From assembly GCA_028284585.1 (NCBI GenBank), contig JANQRK010000023.1:1-32795 (forward strand): DNA of 32,795 bases, read 5' to 3'. The first letter of the stretch is position 1, and each line of letters opens with the position of its first letter. This DNA is from Chromatiales bacterium (lineage in GTDB: Bacteria; Pseudomonadota; Gammaproteobacteria; Chromatiales; Chromatiaceae). The notes under the pieces were generated by a model, which was given only the letters and a program-made list of their open reading frames with translations, searched no databases and was not told where the DNA came from. A program made the translations under genes and the position numbers. This document shows positions 1 through 6,505 of the stretch, piece after piece.

Positions 1-39
1 TAGAATTTCGTTGCCGTCCACGATGCTTCCTCATGCCAG

Positions 40-1629
40 TTGCTCCTCGTAAACTGGCACAGGTCTTCAGCCCAATTCCACTCGAAACAGCGAAGAGCCG
101 CCAATGGCCACCACATCGCGTTGGAGTTCATTGAACCTGGGGCGTCGGCCACGGACGACAAGCGGCCCGAATTCCAACGGATGATTGCGCTGGCTACCGA
201 CAAATCGAAGCCATTCGATGCCATCGTGATCCATAGCCTTTCGCGGTTCTTTCGCGACGTCGTTCAATTCGGTGTCTATGAGCGCAAGCTCGCCAAACAC
301 CAGATCAAGGTCATCTCGATCACTCAGCAGACCAGTGATGATCCGATGGGCGAGATGGCCCGTCGCATGTTTAGCCTGTTCGACGAGTATCAGAGCAAAG
401 AGAACGCGAAACACACGGCCCGGGCGATGCGGGAGAACGCCCGGCAAGGCTATTTCAGTGGTGCTCGGGCACCGTTCGGCTACAAGGCAGTAATCACGGA
501 CGTCAGCGGCAGTCGGGGACGCAAGAAGAAACGGCTAGCGATCGAGGAAACCGAAGCCGCCGTCGTGCGGAGGATCTACGACCTTTATCTCAACGGCTAT
601 CGAGGCAAGTCGATGGGCATGAAGGCCATCGTGGACCACTTGGCCAAATGTAACGTCTTGTCGCGCGGCTCGGCGTGGACGATCCAGAAGATTCACAGGA
701 TCCTCTCAAGTTCGACCTACATTGGTGAATACCAGTTCGGGCGGTACGATGCCCGCAAGCGGCGGGCCCGACCGCAATCCGAGTGGGTAACGACGCAGGT
801 ACCGGCGATCATCGATCCCGAGACATTTGAGAAGGTCAGACGACGGCGGGAGGAGCGTTCACCAACCCACTCGCCACCGCGTCGCGTCAACAACCCCACC
901 TTGTTAACCGGCCTGCTGAAGTGCGGTGACTGCGGTGCCTACATGACCCTGGTCACGGGCAAAAGTGGGCGGTACCGCTACTACAAGTGCACGACGCGCC
1001 AGTCGAAAGGCAATCACGCTTGCCCCAGCAAGAATTACCCGATGCAGCAGCTTGATGAGCTGATCCTCGGGCACGTCATCGAGCGAGTGCTAGACCCCGA
1101 GAGACTACGGCAACTCTTTGCGGAGGTCCGCAAGCGCGTCAGCACTGCCAAGAAGAACTCGGGCGAGTCTGTGAAGGCGCTGGAACAACAGCTGAAAGGG
1201 GTTGAAATGCGACTTGCCCGGCTCTACGAAGCCATCGAAGCCGGTGCAATCGACATCGGCGACGAGTCATTGAAGAAACGGGTGCAGCAATTGAAGGCGG
1301 CGAAGGAATCGACATTGTTGGAGCTGGCGAGTGCTCGGGCTAAGCGGCATATGCCAGCGCCGCGTATCCTGCCCAGCAACATAGAGGCTTTCAGCGCAGC
1401 CCTAAAAAAGCGTCTGCAGAATCAGGATACCGAGTTTGCTAAGCGCTATCTGGGGATACTCGTCGACGAAATCATTGTATCCGGCAACGAGGCGTCGATA
1501 AGGGGCGGCTACGGCCCGCTGGCCGCGGCCGCTGAGAAGTCTAAGGAAGGCGCCCTCGATCAGGTGCCCAGCTTCGTAGGTGAATGGCGCGCATGGAAGG
1601 ATTCGAACCTCCGACCGCCTGGTTCGTAG
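40..1629 (+). CDS. Large serine recombinase (site-specific integrase), N-terminus degenerate
   Basis: Serine-family site-specific recombinase of an integrative element. Visible parts in order: the end of the resolvase catalytic domain with the HSLSRFFRD segment (about residues 66-74), a recombinase domain (about 130-270), a zinc ribbon with CGDC and a second Cys pair (about 303-340), then a coiled-coil-like C-terminal part. The catalytic start, normally Y-x-R-x-S, is not intact: the frame before residue 1 reads VAVHDASS where VAVYARVSS would be expected, with a stop codon at bases 1-3, so the conserved Arg is gone. The nominal start is TTG and is arbitrary. The last residues (WKDSNLRPPGS) are antisense to tRNA-Arg, typical of recombinases inserted at a tRNA 3' end. 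Probably inactive, unless an upstream start outside the window repairs it. Family assignment is firm; activity is doubtful. Confidence 0.8.
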   Translation: MLLVNWHRSSAQFHSKQRRAANGHHIALEFIEPGASATDDKRPEFQRMIALATDKSKPFDAIVIHSLSRFFRDVVQFGVYERKLAKHQIKVISITQQTSDDPMGEMARRMFSLFDEYQSKENAKHTARAMRENARQGYFSGARAPFGYKAVITDVSGSRGRKKKRLAIEETEAAVVRRIYDLYLNGYRGKSMGMKAIVDHLAKCNVLSRGSAWTIQKIHRILSSSTYIGEYQFGRYDARKRRARPQSEWVTTQVPAIIDPETFEKVRRRREERSPTHSPPRRVNNPTLLTGLLKCGDCGAYMTLVTGKSGRYRYYKCTTRQSKGNHACPSKNYPMQQLDELILGHVIERVLDPERLRQLFAEVRKRVSTAKKNSGESVKALEQQLKGVEMRLARLYEAIEAGAIDIGDESLKKRVQQLKAAKESTLLELASARAKRHMPAPRILPSNIEAFSAALKKRLQNQDTEFAKRYLGILVDEIIVSGNEASIRGGYGPLAAAAEKSKEGALDQVPSFVGEWRAWKDSNLRPPGS

Positions 1630-1661
1630 CCAGGTACTCTATCCAGCTGAGCTACATGCGC
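1585..1661 (-). tRNA. tRNA-Arg (anticodon ACG)
   Basis: A 77-nt cloverleaf with encoded CCA. The acceptor stem GCGCATG pairs with CATGCGC. The anticodon stem CCTGG/CCAGG encloses the loop CTACGAA, giving anticodon ACG. The T-loop is GGTTCGAATCC. The D-arm and variable region closely match the Escherichia coli tRNA-Arg(ACG) family. The gene normally follows tRNA-Ser(GCT) and csrA in gammaproteobacteria; here tRNA-Ser lies 4.3 kb upstream. The recombinase ORF on the opposite strand overlaps its 3' half. Confidence 0.96.
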
Positions 1662-1676
1662 GAAATCAGGAGCAAA

Positions 1677-1705
1677 AGTCTGGTGCTTTTGTTTCCGCCT
1701 GTCAA
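1677..1705 (-). promoter_or_regulatory. Putative sigma-70 promoter of tRNA-Arg
   Basis: On the minus strand a perfect TTGACA (1700-1705) is followed after 17 bases by CAGACT (1677-1682), a poor -10 match. The predicted start lies about 10 bases before the mature tRNA 5' end. A private promoter would fit the separation of this tRNA from tRNA-Ser. The weak -10 keeps confidence low. Confidence 0.45.
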
Positions 1706-2043
1706 TCGAAGCGGCCTTTGGCTGTAATCCGAGGCCCCTAACCTTGCACAGGGAATAGTGCGCAAGTCTAATTCATGCGAATTAACCCTGTCTATGCTGT
1801 GCCTCCAAGGGTGCCGTCCCATGCGAGCCCAGACAACCCATCGAATGGGCCCGACGCACACCCGAAATCAGCTATCGAGCTATCGCTCGAATCCGTTTAC
1901 AGGGTCTGTTTGGTCTAGGTGGCGTGCAGTCCTCGAAAGATGCCCTGCCCAAAGGAACGTCCAGCCTGGCGAAGTACTGACACCACGTCTATTCAGCGTT
2001 GAGACCATGCCAAAGGTGGATGATTGGCAGCATGCGAGTTTAG
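1706..2043. other. Intergenic stretch, no gene recognised
   Basis: Short ORFs exist on both strands, but none has a ribosome-binding site, a recognisable motif or convincing codon use. A long plus-strand ORF passing through here is the antisense of the 36-residue repeat gene. No RNA gene was recognised. Confidence 0.5.
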
Positions 2044-2085
2044 AAAAAAACCAAGGGACGGGTTTCACGAGGGCCCGCCCCTTGG
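2044..2085 (-). terminator. Rho-independent terminator of the repeat-protein gene
   Basis: On the minus strand CCAAGGG-G-CGGG and CCCG-T-CCCTTGG form a GC-rich stem around an 11-base loop, followed directly by seven T. It lies about 40 bases past the stop codon of the secreted repeat protein. Confidence 0.9.
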
Positions 2086-2126
2086 TGGAGGTGCCGGGAC
2101 ATCGCCCCGGCATGGAGCGGCGGCGA

Positions 2127-2627
2127 TCAGTCGACCGAACCGGCGCTCATCTTCTGGCGATTCAACAGGCCCGACTGGCTTTGGTTGATGTTGCGTGCAT
2201 GCACGTTGGTCTTAACCGCACCGATCACGTTCGAATCCTCGACCGTACCGATGTTTGCCTTCTGGCTGTTGAGCAGGCCGCTCTGACGCTGACTCGCATT
2301 GTCAACACGGACCTTAGTCTCGACCTTGCCGATCACCCGCGAATCACGCACCGACCCAGCATTGAGTTCCTGACGGTTGAGCAAACCCGACTGGCGCTGG
2401 TTGGCACGACGGATGTTGACGTCGGTCTTGACGTCGCCAACCACGTAAGAGTCATTGACCGAACCGAACGAGGCGTCCTGCTTGTTGAGCAGACCGCTCT
2501 GGTTCTGCGTGGCGCGGTTCACGTTAGCGTTGGTCTCGACTTTGCCGATCACGGTGGAATCAGCATGACCGTAGCCAGCAATCACAAACAGTGCAACGAA
2601 GGCCGTAGACAAGGTGGTTTTTTTCAT
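2127..2627 (-). CDS. Secreted protein of four 36-residue QSGLLN repeats
   Basis: A 166-residue exported protein not assignable to a named family. Residues 1-22 are a signal peptide (MKKTT, hydrophobic core, cleavage after GHA). Almost all the rest is four tandem 36-residue repeats (residues 26-166), the last cut to 33. Each follows V-I-G-x-V-x-T-x-V, an Asn/Arg stretch, Q-x-QSGLLN-x-Q, then G-S-V-x-D-S. There is no Cys. Regular spacing of V/I, Q and N suggests a beta-solenoid or fibre; the Q-x4-N element recalls curlin repeats, but the rest of the curlin consensus is absent. Three ATGs are in tandem; AGGAG sits 1 base from the first and 7 from the third, so the third (2627) is chosen. The gene is monocistronic with a strong terminator. 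A surface or matrix role is inference. Confidence 0.85.
   Translation of the reverse strand: MKKTTLSTAFVALFVIAGYGHADSTVIGKVETNANVNRATQNQSGLLNKQDASFGSVNDSYVVGDVKTDVNIRRANQRQSGLLNRQELNAGSVRDSRVIGKVETKVRVDNASQRQSGLLNSQKANIGTVEDSNVIGAVKTNVHARNINQSQSGLLNRQKMSAGSVD
2130..2552 (-). repeat. Four 108-bp tandem coding repeats
   Basis: Units at 2552-2445, 2444-2337, 2336-2229 and 2228-2130 encode the 36-residue repeats. Units differ at many bases while QSGLLN, the V-I-G start and the T/V pattern are kept, so the array is old and held by selection on the protein rather than recently amplified. Confidence 0.9.
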
Positions 2628-2844
2628 CATCATTCTCCTGAGCTTGAGTGCTTGGATAACCAGGGCAGCGAATTCCGTCCTGGTGCGAAGAATGATAGGG
2701 AGCTACGGTGCTGCCGCTACTCGACCACGACACCGCTGCGATGTGATTTATTACCAGGGGGAAAAGGCCCAGCCGACCTCTCTGGCCGCAACCGTGCTTC
2801 GTTGTAGTCTTGGTCACCCCGCGCTACACACCAGGCGACTGCGC

Positions 2845-3306
2845 CTATCGATTGTCTGACCACCAACGGCGGTAGGCATCGTCGGCCGCCAGCAGCTTTG
2901 ATTTGGCCGTCGATATTAGCTCGCCCTGAGCATCCGTCATGCTGACATCGACCTCGACCACAGGCCCACGAATCTTCGTAACCTCGATGACCACTTGGAT
3001 CTCGTCACCGGGAAAGACCGGCTTGCGGAAACGTTCTGGGACGAAGCTCAATCCCAAACAGCCGTCACCAGGAAACTCGTTACCGAATATCCCAGTGACC
3101 GCGATCTGAACGAGGCCACCCGGCACGACGATATCGCGCGCACCATTAAACCTCAGGGCCGCAGCCGCAGCGATACTGTGGATTGAATTGTGGTCTCCGC
3201 TGAGCGCACAGTAACTCTGCACCTGTTCGGTACTGAACGACAGTGCCGCTGTGTATCGCATGCCGATCTCGAGCATGGCGGGCGTAAGGCAGTTGTTTGC
3301 AGGCAT
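2845..3306 (-). CDS. MaoC-like hotdog dehydratase family protein
   Basis: A 153-residue single-hotdog protein of the MaoC/(R)-specific enoyl-CoA hydratase type. The signature SGDHNSIH (residues 36-43) corresponds to the family motif G-D-x-N-P-I-H, with the catalytic Asp38 and His43 in place and Ser instead of Pro. A central VVPGGLVQIAVTG helix follows, and the C-terminal part (FPGDEIQVVIEVTKIRG...VEVDVSMTDAQGE) is the usual hotdog strand pattern. Known members hydrate trans-2-enoyl-CoA or act as thioester dehydratases; the substrate here cannot be told. An in-frame TGA lies just before ATG 3306; a second Met (3276) is nearer the usual family start. No clear ribosome-binding site and no operon partner were seen. 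Confidence 0.8.
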   Translation of the reverse strand: MPANNCLTPAMLEIGMRYTAALSFSTEQVQSYCALSGDHNSIHSIAAAAALRFNGARDIVVPGGLVQIAVTGIFGNEFPGDGCLGLSFVPERFRKPVFPGDEIQVVIEVTKIRGPVVEVDVSMTDAQGELISTAKSKLLAADDAYRRWWSDNR

Positions 3307-3663
3307 CGGTCATCACCAGATTGGCTTGCTGATTGGGGACGTCGAAACTACCTTTAGTATATCGTCCCGATGCCATCTCCACCCGCATCTCCACCACAGC
3401 GTAGTCATACCCTGCAGAGCGGGATGCCCCTTGTGAGAACCAGCAATCACCCTTCAGCCACCCGCAAGCCACCAACGCCTCTGGGAGACTCTCCGAACCA
3501 ACGGGGGCCACCCGCCACTGTGGCACCTGCGCTGGGCTGATACCATCCACCAGACTTCCCAAATGGCCATAGCATTGTCTTCGCATGTTCTCACCCAAGG
3601 TCGCGTGGGCATCTTGCCCTGCGTCAAGGGCCTAGGAACATGGCAACATTCAAGAGGTGAACT
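3307..3663. other. Intergenic stretch with a doubtful minus-strand ORF
   Basis: A minus-strand ORF starting at 3586 (ATG, with GGTGAG a few bases before) reads about 95 plausible residues (for example VACGWLKGDCWFSQG) but continues some 160 bases into the MaoC-like gene in another frame, to 3146. It may be a decayed or frameshifted gene, or chance. No family was recognised. The last bases hold the ribosome-binding site of the plus-strand YCII-like gene. Confidence 0.3.
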
Positions 3664-3954
3664 ATGAAACGTTTTATGCTTTTGCATTTCGGGTTTGAAC
3701 CGCCGACCCCTGAAATCATGGAGGCTTGGAGAAAGTGGTTCGAGTCCATCGCAGACAAGACAATTGAACATGGTGGGTTCCATGGGCAACGCAAGGAAAT
3801 TTCGTCCGACGGCTCGGTAGATCTACCCATGGACATCAACGCAATAACTGGCTACTCGATAATCGAAGTTAATGATATAGAAGAGGCGGAGGAGATTGCG
3901 AATGCTAACCCCTATATCTCTAGCATTCGGGTCTACGAGGTCGTCACCCAGTAG
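3664..3954 (+). CDS. YCII-related small protein
   Basis: A 96-residue protein resembling the YCII superfamily (dimeric alpha-beta barrel). It opens with MKRFMLLHFGFEPPTPEIM, in the style of the MKYMLLIY start of the family, followed by a helix (EAWRKWFESIADKTIEHGG), a strand with GYSIIEVND, and EEAEEIANANPYI, the usual helix near the C-terminus. AGAGGTG lies 5 bases before the ATG. It precedes an ATP-grasp gene by 46 bases on the same strand and shares its AT-richer composition, so the two probably form an operon acquired together. Family members are mostly of unknown function; no activity is claimed. Confidence 0.78.
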   Translation: MKRFMLLHFGFEPPTPEIMEAWRKWFESIADKTIEHGGFHGQRKEISSDGSVDLPMDINAITGYSIIEVNDIEEAEEIANANPYISSIRVYEVVTQ

Positions 3955-4000
3955 ATCTATCAGCACCTTGTGTCATCAAGGCCACTGGCAGTAAAGCAAA

Positions 4001-4840
4001 ATGAATAGAAACATTCGCATGATAAGAGAAGCCTGTGAGGCAGAGGGCTTCAGGTACAAATCGCATCATGCAACGGGGAATCTTCTGTCCGTAGAGATTT
4101 CAGGGAGCCACTATATATTCGTTAACTGGACGACCCCGCTCAACCCCCAGTCGATCATGCAATTGTGCCAAGACAAGGACTACTTCTACACTTTTTACAA
4201 AGACGTAATAAAAATGCCCGCAACGCTGTCTTTCCTCAATCCTTATAGCGACAAGCAATACGAAGTCTATTTGGAAGAGAAGACGGTTTGCGAAATCATC
4301 GAGACCATCGAGCACAACTACGCGTATCCGATAATCCTAAAAAAAAACCGGGGCTCCTGGGGAAAGAATGTCTTTAAGGCCCACTCGCGAATAGAACTGG
4401 AGAAAGGCGTGCTCGAGATATTTAATGCCAACAGCGCCGGCTTCGACTATGTCTGCCTGGCACAAGAATGCATCGATATAGACAAAGAATATAGAGTCAT
4501 TTTCCTGGATGGAAACTATCAGTTCGCCTATAGCAAAATCATCGATAATGCCCGGTTCAGCAGCAACCTAAGCCCTTTACATTGGGACGGCGCAAAGGCA
4601 GAGATGATCTATAACGAAGAACTTATAGACAGCATCAAGGCATTCTGCGCGCCATTGTTCAACAAGCTGACCATCCCATTCTGCGGTTTGGATATTGCGG
4701 TAGACAAGCTTGGAGGGTTCTGGCTAATCGAGGCCAATGCGTCGCCGGGCTTCGAGCATATTATCGAGTATGGCGGACAGCATGAGGTTATCTGGTTGTA
4801 TCGAAAGATGCTGAAGGCGTTGGCAGAGCATGCAGACTAA
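4001..4840 (+). CDS. ATP-grasp ligase of the RimK/cyanophycin-synthetase-like type
   Basis: A 279-residue ATP-grasp protein. The N-terminal part (FVNWTTPLNPQSIMQLCQDKDYFY, about 40-63, then MPATLSFLNPY) has the pre-ATP-grasp pattern of RimK-like and cyanophycin-type ligases. PIILKKNRGSWGKNVF (about 108-123) is the glycine-rich ATP loop. EYRVIFLDGNYQFAYSK (about 162-178) and the C-terminal LIEANASPGFEHI carry the metal-binding Glu and Asn. Such enzymes join an amine to an acylphosphate, often adding amino acids to a protein or peptide; the substrate is unknown. The gene is AT-richer than its neighbours and follows the YCII-like gene by 46 bases. Nine consecutive A at about 4339-4347 lie in the ATP loop coding region. 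No clear ribosome-binding site precedes the ATG. Confidence 0.82.
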   Translation: MNRNIRMIREACEAEGFRYKSHHATGNLLSVEISGSHYIFVNWTTPLNPQSIMQLCQDKDYFYTFYKDVIKMPATLSFLNPYSDKQYEVYLEEKTVCEIIETIEHNYAYPIILKKNRGSWGKNVFKAHSRIELEKGVLEIFNANSAGFDYVCLAQECIDIDKEYRVIFLDGNYQFAYSKIIDNARFSSNLSPLHWDGAKAEMIYNEELIDSIKAFCAPLFNKLTIPFCGLDIAVDKLGGFWLIEANASPGFEHIIEYGGQHEVIWLYRKMLKALAEHAD

Positions 4841-5189
4841 GGTACCGCACTGAGACCGCATTGCGGGGCGTAGTGGATTGGCTCTCATGCCGGCGCCCCG
4901 GGGGATGTCTGGGCCCGAGCCGGTACTAGCCGCGGCGGTCGCACTGAATCCTTCGTTGCTGCTCAGCCTCGTCGTTGCCGCCGTAGGATATGTGGCTTTG
5001 TGCCTGATGAGGCGTGGAGTACCAGGACGGACTGATGCGGGGCCGACGCACGAGAGGCGCAAGAAGGAGTCGAACACCGGATCGCGCGCACGCTAGAATC
5101 AGCAATGCTGCGTCGCAACGAGTCGAGCGAAGACGGTGGCGCGTAGCGACGCCTTTTGTAGAAACAAGCTGATTGAGGAGTGCCCACGC
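4841..5189. other. Intergenic stretch, no gene assigned
   Basis: A plus-strand ORF at 4878-5096 could encode 72 residues with one hydrophobic segment (LLLSLVVAAVGYVALCLM), but it has no ribosome-binding site and no relatives that I recognise. The end of the interval carries GAGGAG (5175-5180), the ribosome-binding site of yajD. Confidence 0.4.
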
Positions 5190-5606
5190 ATGAGCAAACA
5201 GCCACGCCGAGGTAGCCGCACCGGCAGCCCGATCGACACCGACAAGCTCGACCGCGTCGTCGCCGAGGCACGTCGCGCCAGCGATCTGCGTGCAGCCGGA
5301 TACCGCGAGCAGGCATTGAAACTGTACCCTTGGGTCTGTGGCCGCTGCAGCCGCGAATTCAGCCGCGCCAATCTCTCGGAACTGACCGTCCACCATAAGG
5401 ATATGGATCACGACAACAACCCGCCGGACGGCAGCAACTGGGAGCTGTTGTGTCTGTATTGCCACGACAACGAACACCAGAAATACGAAGAGCACTTGGC
5501 CGCGGTCGCCGCCGGGCACTCGAACGTGACCAGCGACAACAAGACCTCCGGAACGGAGTACCGTCCGTTCGCAGACCTCGAGACGCTTCTCAAAAAGCAA
5601 GATTGA
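5190..5606 (+). CDS. yajD: YajD-family HNH nuclease
   Basis: A 138-residue HNH endonuclease-fold protein similar to E. coli YajD (115 residues), with a slightly longer C-terminus. A basic N-terminus (KQPRRGSRTG) is followed by DKLDRVVAEAR, then the zinc and HNH core: CGRC (about 48-51), LTVHHKDMDHDNNPPDGSNW (HH and N) and LLCLYCHDNEH with the second Cys pair and last His. All expected metal and catalytic positions are present. The start at 5190 is chosen because GAGGAG lies 9 bases upstream; an in-frame codon 54 bases earlier lacks such a site. A family 1 element follows 18 bases after the stop. The physiological role of YajD is poorly known; nuclease activity is inferred from the fold. Confidence 0.9.
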   Translation: MSKQPRRGSRTGSPIDTDKLDRVVAEARRASDLRAAGYREQALKLYPWVCGRCSREFSRANLSELTVHHKDMDHDNNPPDGSNWELLCLYCHDNEHQKYEEHLAAVAAGHSNVTSDNKTSGTEYRPFADLETLLKKQD

Positions 5607-5623
5607 ACTCAGCCGATGCGAGA

Positions 5624-5885
5624 CTAGCCCAAATATGTCACCAGCCGACCAACGCCTGCCTCGCAAGCTGCGGGGCGTAAGAGAGAAAATCACTGATGAG
5701 GGAACAATTTGGCAGGCGCAGTCTGTACCCGGCGTTGTCCTATCCCGATGCCGACGGTTTCTCGCTCGCCGCGGCTTGGTTTTCACGCAAACGATATCGA
5801 CGGCTATCACTTTTGTTCCAAACCGGCGCCGCAGCGGCTGAGAATTCGGCCGGCTCTCGGGATGCTAGCGACATATTCGGGCTAG
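5624..5885 (-). mobile_element. MITE-like element, family 1, copy 1
   Basis: A short element bounded by CTAG on both sides (5624-5627 and 5882-5885), with imperfect terminal inverted repeats (left CCCAAATATGTCACCAGC). It is the reverse complement of 18608-18869 over its whole length at high identity, by direct comparison. No transposase is encoded, so it must depend on an enzyme elsewhere. Its internal palindrome (5793-5808, GATATC/GCTATC) is worn compared with copy 2. It starts 18 bases after the yajD stop. Confidence 0.88.
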
Positions 5886-5886
5886 G

Positions 5887-5908
5887 AAAAACGCGCCAGA
5901 ACGGCACG
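5887..5908 (-). terminator. Putative terminator after tRNA-Ser
   Basis: On the minus strand CGTGCC-GTTCT-GGCGCG forms a 6-bp stem with one G-T pair, followed by five T. It lies about 80 bases past the tRNA-Ser 3' end, directly before the family 1 element, so the csrA/tRNA-Ser transcript probably ends here rather than reaching tRNA-Arg. Confidence 0.5.
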
Positions 5909-5989
5909 CAGCAGCCTACTCAACGACACGTTGGGAGATTGCTTCGGCGGACGATCTCACACTTATGCCGCAGGCTGAAGGGGCGAATA

Positions 5990-6082
5990 TGGCGGAGAGA
6001 GAGGGATTCGAACCCTCGATGGAGCTATTAACCCCATACTCCCTTAGCAGGGGAGCGCCTTCAGCCACTCGGCCATCTCTCC
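5990..6082 (-). tRNA. tRNA-Ser (anticodon GCT)
   Basis: A 93-nt class II tRNA with encoded CCA. The acceptor stem GGAGAGA pairs with TCTCTCC. The anticodon stem CTCCC/GGGAG encloses CTGCTAA, giving anticodon GCT. A long variable arm and the T-loop GGTTCGAATCC follow. It lies downstream of csrA on the same strand, the ancestral gammaproteobacterial arrangement. Confidence 0.97.
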
Positions 6083-6166
6083 AGACAACACTTCTTGGTT
6101 TACGCCAAGACCCTCTGAGCCACTCGCGCAAAGGTTGACGGCAGCCGTCGTGCGCGTGAGTGATTC

Positions 6167-6349
6167 CTAGTCGCCCGACTCACCGTTCTCGCGCTTGATT
6201 CGCTCATAGATCTCCTCACGGTGCACCGATACATCACGTGGCGCATTCACACCGATACGTACCTGGTTACCTTTTACACCAAGTACCGTGACCGTAACAT
6301 CATCTCCAATCATCAAGGTCTCACCGACCCTACGAGTAAGAATCAACAT
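6167..6349 (-). CDS. csrA: Carbon storage regulator CsrA
   Basis: A 60-residue homodimeric RNA-binding regulator that binds GGA motifs in mRNA leaders and represses or stabilises them; in the cytoplasm it governs carbon flow, biofilm and motility. The sequence is canonical: [36 protein letters not shown], then the RNA-contacting [10 protein letters not shown]. Length matches the family (about 60-65). The start at 6349 is chosen over an ATG 21 bases earlier because AAGGAG precedes it at a good distance and the protein then begins as the family does. It stands between lysC and tRNA-Ser. The upstream 156 bases probably carry its own promoter, but no convincing hexamers were seen. Confidence 0.97.
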   Translation of the reverse strand: MLILTRRVGETLMIGDDVTVTVLGVKGNQVRIGVNAPRDVSVHREEIYERIKRENGESGD

Positions 6350-6505
6350 GGATTCGCTCCTTAGCGACACAGCGACAGGCCGTTATTGATCCAGGGGACC
6401 TGACGGGTGTGTCGATTTGCCAACCTTGCCCTTTATTTAGTTATGGATCGTGGGCTACGCGAATTCTAGCAACTTCCTTGCCGCAGGAGTAGGCGGCACG
6501 GTGAT

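Noticed and set aside
2130..2552. Regular repeats that could suggest a CRISPR array
   Set aside because: The 108-bp units are contiguous, coding and diverged, with no spacer/repeat alternation.
1758..2807. A 349-codon plus-strand ORF over the secreted repeat gene
   Set aside because: It is the antisense of the four 108-bp repeats. The minus strand has a signal peptide, a ribosome-binding site and a terminator; the plus frame has none.
4926..5810. A 294-codon minus-strand ORF across yajD and the family 1 element
   Set aside because: It runs antisense to a clear HNH nuclease and through a mobile element, and has no recognisable domain.
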